Assembly (NCBI GenBank): GCA_947487205.1
Contig: CANKVU010000014.1
Span: 62,001 to 126,000, forward strand
Length of the DNA: 64,000 nt
Reading direction: 5' to 3'
Source of the DNA: an uncultured Paracoccaceae bacterium
GTDB lineage: Bacteria > Pseudomonadota > Alphaproteobacteria > Rhodobacterales > Rhodobacteraceae
The translations under genes were made by a program, and so were the position numbers. Shown here one piece after another: positions 17,270-26,374 of this stretch. The notes below the pieces were generated by a model. The model had not been told where the DNA came from and made no database searches. It saw nothing but the letters and a program-made list of their open reading frames with translations. Numbering within the stretch: the stretch's first letter is position 1; each line of letters begins with the position of its first letter.

Positions 17270-17328
17270 GCCGAGCGACCCGGTTGCGGCGCTGGCGGCA
17301 TCCGCAAGATCTGCGAAAGACAGGACAT
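17266..17328 (-). CDS. Possible 20-codon leader ORF coupled to rsfS
   Basis: AAAAGGAGG followed 3 bases later by ATG (17328) opens a small frame MSCLSQILRMPPAPQPGRSA whose TGA overlaps the rsfS ATG. The arrangement suggests translational coupling of rsfS to the leader. The alternative is that the strong ribosome site serves rsfS itself through an unusual in-frame codon. No function for the peptide is proposed. Confidence 0.4.
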   Translation of the reverse strand: MSCLSQILRMPPAPQPGRSA

Positions 17329-17506
17329 CGTCCTCCTTTTGGCTGCGTCGTCCAACCCCGACGCCGGGCTCCTCCAATCTAGGGGTTCGCGCCGCCGATT
17401 CCAAGAACGGCGTCGCGGTCCCGCGCGCCGCGTCCGCCTGTGGCCCGTTTGCGACAGGTCGGCCGCCATGCGCAGGCGCGGGCGGCTCATCCGGCCGGGG
17501 CGCGCT

Positions 17507-18484
17507 ATGTTCGTCCGCATGGGCATCGCGCGGAATTCCGCCAGCCGGACGGGATCCATCCGCGGGCTGGCCTTCGGGCCGGATCTGGGCTGGCGGACAT
17601 GGTACGCCGCCACCCGGGCCGTCGTGATGGGCATGAACGACAGCAATATCGGGCTCATCTCGGCCGGGATCGCCTTCTACGGGATGCTGGCGATCTTTCC
17701 CACGGTGGCGGCGATCATCGCCATCTGGGGGTTCTTCGCCGACCCGGTCGAGGTCTACGAACAGCTCGAAACCCTGCGGGGGATCGTGCCCGCCGACGCC
17801 TACACCATCCTCGACACGCAGATCACCTCGCTCGTGACGGCCAACAGCTCGACGCTCGGCTGGACGACCGCGATCTCGCTCGGCGCCGCGCTCTGGTCCT
17901 CGCGGGCCGGTGTCGCGGCGCTCATCCGCGGCCTGAACGCCATCTACCGCGAAAAGAACCGGGTCGGCCTGCGCCAGATCGCGGCGGCTTTCGGCGTGAC
18001 GTTCCTGCTGATCGCCGTGGCGCTGGTGGCGCTCCTGTCGGTGGTGGTGCTGCCGGTCCTGCTCGCCATCCTCCCGCTCGGCCCCGTCACCGCGTTCCTC
18101 GTGGCCTCCGTGCGCTGGGTCGTGGCCCTGGCGGTGGTGATCGTGGGGATCGGTGTGCTCTACCGGTTCGGGCCCAACCGGCGCAAGGCGCGGATCGCCT
18201 GGCTGACCCCCGGGGCGCTGGTGGCGGTGGTGATCTGGGGCGTGATCTCCTACGGCTTCTCCTACTACCTGTCCAATTTCGGCAATTACAACGAGGTCTA
18301 CGGCGCCCTCGGCGCGGTCATCGCGCTGCTGATGTGGCTCTATCTCAGCGCCTATTCGGTGCTGCTCGGGGCGGCGCTGAACGCCGAGCTGGAACTCCGC
18401 ACGCGCGAGGATTCGACGGTCGGCCGGCCGCGTCCCATGGGCCAGCGGCGGGCCGCCGTGGCCGACACCTATATCGGCGAGTGA
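17507..18484 (+). CDS. YihY/BrkB-family inner-membrane protein
   Basis: About 325 residues with six predicted membrane segments: the first around GLISAGIAFYGMLAIFPTVA, the last around AVIALLMWLYLSAYSVLLGA. The family signature AIYREKNRVGLRQ and the SYYLSNFGNYNEVYGALGA loop are present. Members are widespread multi-pass proteins, some annotated as virulence factor BrkB; the molecular role is not established. The start is uncertain because no good ribosome site is seen: ATG at 17468, 17507 and 17519 are all in frame. It is divergent from rsfS. Confidence 0.85.
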   Translation: MFVRMGIARNSASRTGSIRGLAFGPDLGWRTWYAATRAVVMGMNDSNIGLISAGIAFYGMLAIFPTVAAIIAIWGFFADPVEVYEQLETLRGIVPADAYTILDTQITSLVTANSSTLGWTTAISLGAALWSSRAGVAALIRGLNAIYREKNRVGLRQIAAAFGVTFLLIAVALVALLSVVVLPVLLAILPLGPVTAFLVASVRWVVALAVVIVGIGVLYRFGPNRRKARIAWLTPGALVAVVIWGVISYGFSYYLSNFGNYNEVYGALGAVIALLMWLYLSAYSVLLGAALNAELELRTREDSTVGRPRPMGQRRAAVADTYIGE

Positions 18485-18493
18485 TCCCTGCCC

Positions 18494-19225
18494 CTAGAGG
18501 AGCGGGCGCGACGGGTGGATCGGCCCGTGGCTCACGACCGCCAGGCGCTGCAGGGCGGCATGGTCGCGGATCCGCAGCCGGCCGTCGATCCAGGTGAGCA
18601 GGCCCCGCTCGCGCAGCTTGGCGAGCGTCTTGTTGGTATGGACCAGCGACAGGCCCAGCGTGTCGGCCAGGTCCTGCTGCCGGAACGGGAATTCCATGGT
18701 CTCGTTCTCGATCAGGTCCAGCTGCCGCGCCCGCTCCCAGATCTGCAGGAAGCCCCAGGCGATGCGTTCGATGGCCGATCGCTGGCCGATGCTCGTCATC
18801 GCCTCGCCCAGGAAATGCTCTTCGGTCGCGGCCAGCCAGGTGATGTCGTAGGCGCGGTCGGGATGGTTCTTGAACAGCGTCCAGATCTCCGAGCGCTTGA
18901 AGACGCAGAGAGTCATCTCGGTCGTCGCCTCGACGGAATGCCCCATCTCGCCATCGACGGCGGCCTGCAGGCCGAGGAAATCGCCCGGCATGACGATGTT
19001 GATCACCTGCCGGCGGCCGTCTTCCAGGGTCTTGTATCGCAGCCCCATGCCGCGGAGCACGGTGAACAGCTGGGGCGAGCGCGCGCCCTCGACCAGGACC
19101 GGGGTTCCCGGTCCCACATTCAGTTCTCCCTTCTTGAACTCGGACATGAACGCGACTTCGGACGAGGACATCTCGTCGAAACAGTCAAGTTCCCGCAGGG
19201 GGCATTCGGTACAATCCACAGCCAT
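18494..19225 (-). CDS. FNR-type Crp-family transcriptional regulator
   Basis: A 243-residue regulator with a cyclic-nucleotide-binding-like beta roll, a dimerisation helix and a C-terminal winged helix. Four cysteines, Cys5, Cys8, Cys15 and Cys107 (in EMTLCVFKRSE), match the spacing of the [4Fe-4S] ligands of E. coli FNR (20, 23, 29, 122) closely, so oxygen or NO sensing is a reasonable inference. The recognition helix LGLSLVHTNKTLAKLRERG lacks the Glu-Ser-Arg of FNR, so it should not read the standard FNR box. It lies tail-to-tail with the YihY gene and is divergent from a degenerate receiver gene at 19321. Confidence 0.85.
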   Translation of the reverse strand: MAVDCTECPLRELDCFDEMSSSEVAFMSEFKKGELNVGPGTPVLVEGARSPQLFTVLRGMGLRYKTLEDGRRQVINIVMPGDFLGLQAAVDGEMGHSVEATTEMTLCVFKRSEIWTLFKNHPDRAYDITWLAATEEHFLGEAMTSIGQRSAIERIAWGFLQIWERARQLDLIENETMEFPFRQQDLADTLGLSLVHTNKTLAKLRERGLLTWIDGRLRIRDHAALQRLAVVSHGPIHPSRPLL

Positions 19226-19320
19226 CGTTCGTCGCTTGGCACCCTATGTCGCAGTTAAATGACTGGTCGAGACGTAATAGCATAAGCTGACCCTCGTGAA
19301 CTCCGTAATTTCCGGGATCT

Positions 19321-19737
19321 ATGCACACCAGTCATGTCATCTTGCTCGAGCGCGAGCCGATCATCGCTCGTGATATGGGGGAGGAGGTACTCGCCCTCGA
19401 CCCCCATGCCGTGGTGCGCCTGGCCAGGTCCGTCGAGCGGGCGCTCATCCATGCCGACGCGCTGGGCCGCGTCGACCTGCTGATCGTCTCTCACCGGTCC
19501 GAGCCGCTGGGCGACGTGTCGCGGATGCCCGAACTGGCGCAGGCGGCGCGCTCCGTCCTTCTCGTCGGCGACGACGACCCGGACTGGCTGCGCGCTCAGC
19601 GGGACGTGCACGTCGCGCGCACGCCCTTCACGTCGTGGAGCTTGCGGCAGGACCTGTGCAGGGTCACCGTCTCCGGCGCGCCGCTCTTCCCGCAAATACC
19701 CCGAGAATCAGTGCGTTCGCAAGCCCGGCCAGGCTGA
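19321..19737 (+). CDS. Degenerate response-regulator receiver protein
   Basis: A 138-residue single-domain protein. HVILLEREPIIARDMGEEVL resembles the first strand and helix of a CheY-like domain, VDLLIVSHRSEPLGDV the third strand, and ARSVLLVGDDDP the fourth. The paired acidic residues, the phospho-acceptor Asp (Ser in IVSHRS) and the Lys before the last strand (Thr in ARTPFT) are all replaced, so it should not be phosphorylated. There is no good ribosome site at the ATG. Its last 74 bases overlap the 3' end of the convergent gene ending at 19664. It is divergent from the FNR-type regulator. Confidence 0.6.
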   Translation: MHTSHVILLEREPIIARDMGEEVLALDPHAVVRLARSVERALIHADALGRVDLLIVSHRSEPLGDVSRMPELAQAARSVLLVGDDDPDWLRAQRDVHVARTPFTSWSLRQDLCRVTVSGAPLFPQIPRESVRSQARPG

Positions 19738-20026
19738 GCGCCGGGTTGTTAAACGGGTTCTGCATCTCTCGGGTCGTCTCCCTGGGGATGACCCGGGGCG
19801 GATACCTGGAAAACGCATAGGCAAGCAGGCCGAGCACGATGAACACGATCCCGGCCACCAGCGCGGTCGGCACGGGGCCGAACTGCTTCGACAGGAGGAT
19901 CCACGCCGCGCTCATCAGGAAGCCGAGGCCGATCAGGAATAGGAGCGCCGCGATCGTGCTCCACTTCGCTCGCCGCGCGAAGCTCTTCGCGGCAAAGCGG
20001 AGCGCGTTGAGTTGCGGTCCGAACAT
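19664..20026 (-). CDS. Phage-holin-family (holin-X-like) small membrane protein
   Basis: A 120-residue protein with two hydrophobic hairpins: STIAALLFLIGLGFLMSAAW and TALVAGIVFIVLGLLAYAF. A second, weaker hydrophobic patch near the end (LAGLANALILGVFAG) precedes a basic tail. The layout is that of chromosomal 'phage holin family' or YqjE-like proteins that accompany DUF883/YqjD proteins and associate with membranes and ribosomes in stationary phase. It starts 5 bases after the DUF883 stop. No other phage gene is nearby, so it is not a prophage remnant. Confidence 0.75.
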   Translation of the reverse strand: MFGPQLNALRFAAKSFARRAKWSTIAALLFLIGLGFLMSAAWILLSKQFGPVPTALVAGIVFIVLGLLAYAFSRYPPRVIPRETTREMQNPFNNPALSLAGLANALILGVFAGRAARRRR

Positions 20027-20031
20027 GCCTC

Positions 20032-20343
20032 TCACCGGCGGCTGAGCAGCCCGAGCAGCAGGCCGATGGCCGCGGCGATCCCCAGCGCGGTGGCCGGATT
20101 CTCGTGGACATAGGCCTCGATCTCGTCCGCCTTCCCCTGCGCCTCGTCGCGGAAATGGTCCGCGCGGCGCTGCGCCTCGCCCTGGTAATAGCGGCCCTTC
20201 GCCTTGCCGTAGCTGCCCAGCGAATCCGTCAGGCGCCGGATATCCGACTTCAGCGTGTCCACCTGGCGGGAGAGGTCTTCGTAGGAGGGGGACTGGCTGC
20301 CGGTCGTCGCGGTGGTCTTGCTCACGGACGGATCGTTTTCCAT
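20032..20343 (-). CDS. DUF883 (ElaB/YqjD-like) membrane-anchored protein
   Basis: A 103-residue protein with a long amphipathic helix (about 21-80, with SYEDLSRQVDTLKSDIRRL) and the hallmark C-terminal anchor HENPATALGIAAAIGLLLGLLSRR (abridged motif ENPATALGIAAAIG). E. coli YqjD and ElaB tether ribosomes to the inner membrane during stationary phase. The ATG at 20343 follows AAGGAG at 8 bases. It forms an operon with the holin-like gene directly downstream and is divergent from a PRC-barrel gene. Confidence 0.88.
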   Translation of the reverse strand: MENDPSVSKTTATTGSQSPSYEDLSRQVDTLKSDIRRLTDSLGSYGKAKGRYYQGEAQRRADHFRDEAQGKADEIEAYVHENPATALGIAAAIGLLLGLLSRR

Positions 20344-20563
20344 TGCGGTGCTCCTTGCCTCGGAAGTGTGGGGGCCAATGCCGCCGTGGCGGTGATGGTT
20401 CCGGGCGATACCATCGCGGGACGCGGGTCGCTTGTCCAGTGCCCGCAGGGCCCGCCGGGGCACCGCTCCGGCCGCGCGACGCGCCCCGAACCTTTGCCCC
20501 GGGCGCGGCGCCGGCCGGAACCCGCCCCCGGGGCAACGCTTTGGCCCGGCAAGGAGGATCGCG

Positions 20564-21172
20564 ATGCAGACGACGCTCAGAACGCTACTCGACCTCAAGG
20601 CCCGGACCGGCGAGGATCGCTTCCCCGTCCGGGCGCTCTTCCACCGCGCCGAGGACCGCGAGCTTGCCTACGTGGCGGTGGATGTCGGCGGCTGGCTCGA
20701 CCGGCGCGAGGTGATGGTGAATATCGACCGGTTCGACGCCCCGGAGGAAGAGGATTGGCCCGTTTCCCTGGGTCGCGCCGATCTCGAGGACGCGCCGGTG
20801 GTCGAGGAGGAGGAGACGGGCCCCCTCGAGACGCTGCCGCCCCTCGTGGTCGGCCCCTTCGGCTACACGTTCTCGCCAATGCTCATGGCGGCCGGGATCA
20901 ACGCCTCGGCGCAGGCCGACCCGACGCAGGCGCCCGACCCGGCCGCGGAGACGGCGCCCCAAACGCGGGCGCATGGACGGCTCGCGGGGATCGAGCGCAG
21001 CACCGACTGGCTGGGCCGCGACGCCTTCGGCCCCGGCGGCGCGATGGGCCCCGTCACCGACGTGGCGATCGACGGCCGCCGGCTGACCGCCGCCATCCTG
21101 GAGGACGGCACGCGCGTGCCGTTCGAGCGCCTGCGGCGGATCGCCGATCAGGGCCACGCCATCTTCGACTGA
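20564..21172 (+). CDS. Double PRC-barrel-like domain protein
   Basis: A 202-residue protein. The ATG at 20564 has an excellent ribosome site (AAGGAGG at 20551-20557). AYVAVDVGGWLDRREVMV (about 36-52) is typical of PRC-barrel strands, and a second barrel-like half occurs near the end (GPVTDVAIDGRRLTAAILED). The two are joined by an acidic, Pro/Ala-rich linker. No membrane segment or signal peptide is present. PRC-barrel proteins of this kind occur in stress-response and photosynthetic contexts, but the partner is unknown. It is divergent from DUF883 and convergent with the PBP gene, 3 bases away. Confidence 0.7.
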   Translation: MQTTLRTLLDLKARTGEDRFPVRALFHRAEDRELAYVAVDVGGWLDRREVMVNIDRFDAPEEEDWPVSLGRADLEDAPVVEEEETGPLETLPPLVVGPFGYTFSPMLMAAGINASAQADPTQAPDPAAETAPQTRAHGRLAGIERSTDWLGRDAFGPGGAMGPVTDVAIDGRRLTAAILEDGTRVPFERLRRIADQGHAIFD

Positions 21173-21175
21173 GGC

Positions 21176-23362
21176 TCAGCGCCCAAAGATCCCCATTACG
21201 TCGTTGATGATCCGCTCCGCCACGTTGGGCTGCTGGTCGGGCGGCGCCCGGCCGATCAGGCGGTCGCTGTCGGAGCGCGCCACCCGGCCGTCGGTCCGGG
21301 GCGCGTCCGGCGCATCGCGACGCGGCGCATCGGGACGCATCATCGGCAGGTCGTGGATCGGCATCCCCTGGTGCACGCGCGCCATCGTCTCGCGCCAGAT
21401 CTCCGCCGGCAGGCCGCCGCCCGTCACGCCCGTCAGCGGCGTGTTGTCGTCGTAGCCCATCCAGACGCCGGTGACGTAATCGGCGGTGAAGCCCAGGAAC
21501 CACGCGTCCCGCGCCGCAGAGGTCGTGCCGGTCTTGCCCGCCGCGGGCCGGTCCCCGAGCGAGGCGCGCTCGCCGGTTCCCTCGTCCACGACGCGGCTCA
21601 TCATGTAGGTCAGTTGCCGCGCCGCACGTTCCGAGATCACGCGCTCGCCCAGGCCGCCCTCCTGGCCGATGAGGGGCGTCTCCTCGCCCTGGATCCGCAG
21701 GTCGCGCAACCCGTAGGGTTCGACCGAGGTGCCGCCGTTCAGGATCCCGGCATAGGCACCAGTCATCTCCAGCAGCGTCGATTCCGAGGCGCCGAGCGCC
21801 AGTGCCGGCCCGTCGGCCAGGTCGGATTCGATCCCGAACCCCGTCGCCACCCGGCGGACCGCCTCGCGGCCCATCGCCTCCGACACTTTCACGGCGGGGA
21901 TGTTGAGCGAGTTCTGAAGCGCCTGTTCGAGCGTCACGCGGCCGCGGTAGCGGCGGTCGTAATTCTCCGGCGACCAGGGGCCCGAGCCCGGGATCTGCAT
22001 GGTCAGCGGTTCGTCCGTCACGGTGTCGAGCGGCGAATACCCCATGTCCAGCGCGGCGGCATAGACGAAGGGCTTGAAGGCCGAGCCGGTCTGGCGCCGG
22101 GCCTGGATGGCGCGGTTGAACTGGCCGGCGACGCCCTTGAATTTGCGCCCGCCCACCATGGCGCGCACCGCCCCGTCGGCGGACATGACGACGATCGCCG
22201 CCTGCGCCTCGGAACTGTCGCGCACCTGGGTGTCGAAGACGTGCTGCAGCGCCTGTTCCGCCGCCGCCTGGATCGCGGGGTCGAACGTGGTCCGCATGAT
22301 GACGTCCTCGGTCGTCTTGCGCGTCAGGAAATCGGGACCGGCCCCCATCACCCAGTCGGCGAAATAGCCCCCCGCCCGGGCCTCCGCCGCCGCCGAGAGC
22401 TGCGCCGGATTGTCGAGCGCGAAGCGCGCCTCCGCCTCGGTCAGGTAATCCTGCTCCTCCATCAGCCCGACGATGACCGAGGCGCGGTCCTGGCTCCGTT
22501 CCAGGTTGGCGGTCGGCGCATAGCGCGTCGGCGCCACCAGCAGGCCCGCCAGCATCGCCGCCTCCGCCGGGTCGACCTCGTTGGCTGACTTGCCGAAATA
22601 GCGCTGCGCGGCGGCCTCGAAGCCGCGCGACCCCGCCCCCAGGAACACCCGGTTCATGTAGATCGTCAGGATCTCGTTCTTGGTATAGCGCGCTTCCATC
22701 GCCAGCGCGAAGACCGCCTCCTTGACCTTCCGCCAGAGCGTCGTCTGCCGGCAATCCTCCTCGTAGGCGGCCTCGCTCTCCCAGGTGTCGGGGTCGTAGG
22801 GCACGCCGAGGCACAGAAGCTTCGCCGTCTGCTGGGTGATGGTCGACCCGCCATGCCCCGACAGCGGCCCGCGCCCTTCTCGCAGGTTGATCCGCACCGC
22901 GCTGGCGACGCCGATCGGATCGACGCCGGGATGGAGGTAGAAGCGCCGGTCCTCGGTCGCGACGATCGCGTTCGCGAGATAGGGAGAGACGGTTTCGGCG
23001 TTGATCTGCCCGCCGAACTGCTCGCCCCGCCAGGCGAAGATCTCGCCGCTGCGGTCGAGCAGCGTCACCGAGCCGCGCGCCCGCCCGTCGAGGAGCGCCT
23101 CGGGCGAGGGCAGCGTGGTATAGACGTAGCCCACCGCCAGACCGAGGATCAGCAGCGCGACCACCGCGCCGCGCCACACGAGCCGGAACCCCAGGCCCAG
23201 CACCCATCTGAACGGCGCCAGCAGTAAGCCGAGCGGCCCGCGCCTCGGCCCGCGTCCCGGCGTCCGCCGCCGGCGCCGCCCCGAAGGCGGCCGGCCCGAT
23301 TTTGCCGCCGGTTTGCGACCCTTCGTGGCGCGCCGGGGCGCGACCAGCGGGGAACGTGCCAT
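21176..23362 (-). CDS. Class A penicillin-binding protein (PBP1A family)
   Basis: A 728-residue bifunctional peptidoglycan synthase. A very basic cytoplasmic tail (about 1-50) precedes one membrane anchor (VVALLILGLAVGYVYTTL). The GT51 glycosyltransferase domain has the catalytic Glu in IVATEDRRFYLHPG and the HGGSTITQQTAK block. The transpeptidase has SxxK in TGSAFKPF, SLN in LQNSLNIP and KTG in AGKTGTT. The ATG at 23362 is chosen because upstream codons are atypical. The short Pro/Asp/Arg tail is unusual but not family-breaking. It shares the upstream gap with divergent glnK. Confidence 0.95.
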   Translation of the reverse strand: MARSPLVAPRRATKGRKPAAKSGRPPSGRRRRRTPGRGPRRGPLGLLLAPFRWVLGLGFRLVWRGAVVALLILGLAVGYVYTTLPSPEALLDGRARGSVTLLDRSGEIFAWRGEQFGGQINAETVSPYLANAIVATEDRRFYLHPGVDPIGVASAVRINLREGRGPLSGHGGSTITQQTAKLLCLGVPYDPDTWESEAAYEEDCRQTTLWRKVKEAVFALAMEARYTKNEILTIYMNRVFLGAGSRGFEAAAQRYFGKSANEVDPAEAAMLAGLLVAPTRYAPTANLERSQDRASVIVGLMEEQDYLTEAEARFALDNPAQLSAAAEARAGGYFADWVMGAGPDFLTRKTTEDVIMRTTFDPAIQAAAEQALQHVFDTQVRDSSEAQAAIVVMSADGAVRAMVGGRKFKGVAGQFNRAIQARRQTGSAFKPFVYAAALDMGYSPLDTVTDEPLTMQIPGSGPWSPENYDRRYRGRVTLEQALQNSLNIPAVKVSEAMGREAVRRVATGFGIESDLADGPALALGASESTLLEMTGAYAGILNGGTSVEPYGLRDLRIQGEETPLIGQEGGLGERVISERAARQLTYMMSRVVDEGTGERASLGDRPAAGKTGTTSAARDAWFLGFTADYVTGVWMGYDDNTPLTGVTGGGLPAEIWRETMARVHQGMPIHDLPMMRPDAPRRDAPDAPRTDGRVARSDSDRLIGRAPPDQQPNVAERIINDVMGIFGR

Positions 23363-23492
23363 GCCTGTGGTCCCGTTATTATCTCTCTGCTCTGCCTGGC
23401 AGCATACAGGCGCAGATCGGCGCTTAGAACCGGCGATGCAAGATCGTGAGCGCGATTCCCGAACGCTCATGATTTAATCACTCAACCCGGAA

Positions 23493-23509
23493 TGCGCGCA
23501 AATTGTGCA
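23493..23509 (+). promoter_or_regulatory. Possible NtrC-binding site upstream of glnK
   Basis: TGCGC-N7-GTGCA differs at one base from the enteric NtrC consensus TGCAC-N7-GTGCA and lies about 123 bases before the glnK GTG, an enhancer-like distance. glnK-amtB operons are classic nitrogen-control targets. No convincing sigma-54 -24/-12 pair was seen between it and the gene, which would fit bacteria where NtrC works with sigma-70. Confidence 0.35.
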
Positions 23510-23631
23510 GAATCGCGGTCCGGCGCGTCCGCGGGCGGCGCCTGCGCCTTGTCTCGCCCCCGCCGCTGCCCGGACATGCTCGCGCAAGGTCCCAGGAGGG
23601 GATCGCCCCGCAACGAACAAGGGATCGGATC

Positions 23632-23970
23632 GTGAAACTCATTATCGCAGCGATCAAGCCGTTCAAGCTCGAGGAGGTCCGCGAGGCGCTGACCGCCATC
23701 GGCGTGCGCGGCATGATGGTGACGGAGATCAAGGGCTTCGGGTCGCAATCGGGTCATACCGAGATCTATCGCGGCGCCGAATACGCGGTGAACTTCGTGC
23801 CCAAGATCAAGCTCGAGATCGTGGTGGCCACCTCCATGGCCGACGAGGTGGTCGAGGCCATCGCCAGGACGGCGAAGACCGACAAGATCGGCGACGGCAA
23901 GATCTTCGTGCTCGATGTCGACAGCGCCGTCCGCGTGCGCACCGGCGAAACCGATCAAGACGCCATTTGA
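23632..23970 (+). CDS. glnK: Nitrogen regulatory protein PII (GlnK)
   Basis: A 112-residue trimeric signal protein that binds ATP/ADP and 2-oxoglutarate and gates AmtB. It starts with GTG (VKLIIAAIKPFKLEEV), the only start matching the invariant PII N-terminus; AAGGGA lies 7 bases upstream. The T-loop (GFGSQSGHTEIYRGAEY) contains the uridylylation site Tyr51, and GDGKIFVLDVDSAVRVRTGE closes the domain. GSQSGHTE replaces the more common GRQKGHTE. It lies 26 bases before amtB, the standard glnK-amtB operon. Confidence 0.97.
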   Translation: MKLIIAAIKPFKLEEVREALTAIGVRGMMVTEIKGFGSQSGHTEIYRGAEYAVNFVPKIKLEIVVATSMADEVVEAIARTAKTDKIGDGKIFVLDVDSAVRVRTGETDQDAI

Positions 23971-23996
23971 CCCGGCCGGCAAAGGACCTCATTTCG

Positions 23997-25334
<1,338 letters not shown>

Positions 25335-25344
25335 GGCCCGGTCG

Positions 25345-25397
25345 GGGCGGCGGCTGCCGCCCCGGAGACAGGGACCCGGCCCCGCGGCCGGGTCCCG
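25345..25397. terminator. Tandem hairpins between convergent amtB and ilvE
   Basis: Two perfect stems lie in the gap: GGGGCGGC/GCCGCCCC (25345-25364) and the 11-bp GGGACCCGGCC/GGCCGGGTCCC (25372-25397). Both are symmetric and could stop transcription from either side, although neither has a T-run. Confidence 0.6.
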
Positions 25398-25419
25398 CCG
25401 TCCGGTCCGGGCGGCGCGA

Positions 25420-26289
25420 TCAGCTCCGGACCAGCCGCTCGTAGCTCTTGGAGATGTCGAGCGCCATCTCTCCCACCTCGAACCGGAAATCGCCGATCTG
25501 TCCCACCGGCGTGACCTCGGCCGCGGTTCCCGTCAGCCAGCATTGCTGGAACCCTTCCAGCTCCTCGGGCATGATGTGGCGCTCGTGGACGGCGATGCCC
25601 TTGCCGCGCAGCAGCGTCAGGACGGTCTGCCGGGTCAGCCCGTTCAGGAAGCAGTCGGGCAGGGGGGTGTGCACCTCCCCGTCCTTGACGAAGAAGATGT
25701 TGGCCCCCGTCGCCTCGGCCACGTAGCCGCGATAATCGAGCATCAGCGCGTCCGAGCAGCCCTTCGCCTCGGCGGCGTGCTTCGACATCGTGCAGATCAT
25801 GTAGAGGCCCGCGGCCTTCGCCGCCGACGGAATGGTCTCGGGCGAGGGGCGGCGCCATTTCGACAGGTCGAGCTTGGCGCCCGCCGTCTTGGCATCGCCG
25901 TAATAGGCCCCCCATTCCCAGGCCGCGACGGCCATCCGCACCGGGTTGCGGGCGCTGGCGACGCCCATGTCGGGGCCCGCCCCGCGCCACGCCACCGCCC
26001 GGACATAGGCGTCGGACAGGCCGTTGGCCTTCAGCACCGCGTCCTTGGCCGCGTCGATCTCGTCCACCGAATAGGGGATCTCGAAATCGATCAGTTCGGC
26101 CGACCGGCGCAACCGTTCGGAATGTTCCCGCCCCTTGAAGATCGTGCCGCCATAGCAGCGTTCGCCCTCGAACACGGACGAGGCGTAGTGCAGCGCGTGG
26201 GTCAGGATATGCACCTTCGCGTCCCGCCACTCGACCAGCGTGCCGTCCATCCAGATCTTCCCGTCGCGATCGTCGTATCCGCCCGACAT
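25420..26289 (-). CDS. ilvE: Branched-chain-amino-acid aminotransferase
   Basis: A 289-residue PLP fold-type IV enzyme catalysing the last step of Val, Leu and Ile synthesis. WMDGTLVEWRDAKVHILTHA and YASSVFEGERCY match the family N-terminus. The PLP Lys is expected to be Lys158 in IPSAAKAAGLY. GYVAEATGANIFFV and the phosphate-binding CWLTGTAAEVTPVG follow. It complements leuB, leuC and leuD at the other end of the window. It is divergent from petP, and a palindromic element sits 36 bases before its start. Confidence 0.96.
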   Translation of the reverse strand: MSGGYDDRDGKIWMDGTLVEWRDAKVHILTHALHYASSVFEGERCYGGTIFKGREHSERLRRSAELIDFEIPYSVDEIDAAKDAVLKANGLSDAYVRAVAWRGAGPDMGVASARNPVRMAVAAWEWGAYYGDAKTAGAKLDLSKWRRPSPETIPSAAKAAGLYMICTMSKHAAEAKGCSDALMLDYRGYVAEATGANIFFVKDGEVHTPLPDCFLNGLTRQTVLTLLRGKGIAVHERHIMPEELEGFQQCWLTGTAAEVTPVGQIGDFRFEVGEMALDISKSYERLVRS

Positions 26290-26324
26290 CTTTCACCCTT
26301 CCCGATATTGCCCGATCCGGTCCG

Positions 26325-26347
26325 TTTCGGACACAATATGTCCGAAA
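26325..26347. promoter_or_regulatory. Perfect palindrome between ilvE and petP, probable operator
   Basis: TTTCGGACA and TGTCCGAAA are perfect 9-base inverted arms around CAATA. The element lies 36 bases before the ilvE ATG and 89 bases before the petP ATG. The size and symmetry suit a dimeric regulator such as the MarR-type PetP encoded beside it. Autoregulation or control of ilvE is inference. Confidence 0.55.
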
Positions 26348-26374
26348 TACCCAGGGCGGGGTATCCATCCGCTC

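Noticed and set aside
19255-19695. Minus-strand frame opposite the degenerate receiver gene
   Set aside because: Basic, low-complexity translation with no fold-like pattern; the plus-strand frame has strand/helix periodicity.
19664-20026. Prophage remnant because of the holin-like protein
   Set aside because: No phage structural, lysis or integrase genes nearby; the gene pairs with DUF883 as in chromosomal stress loci.
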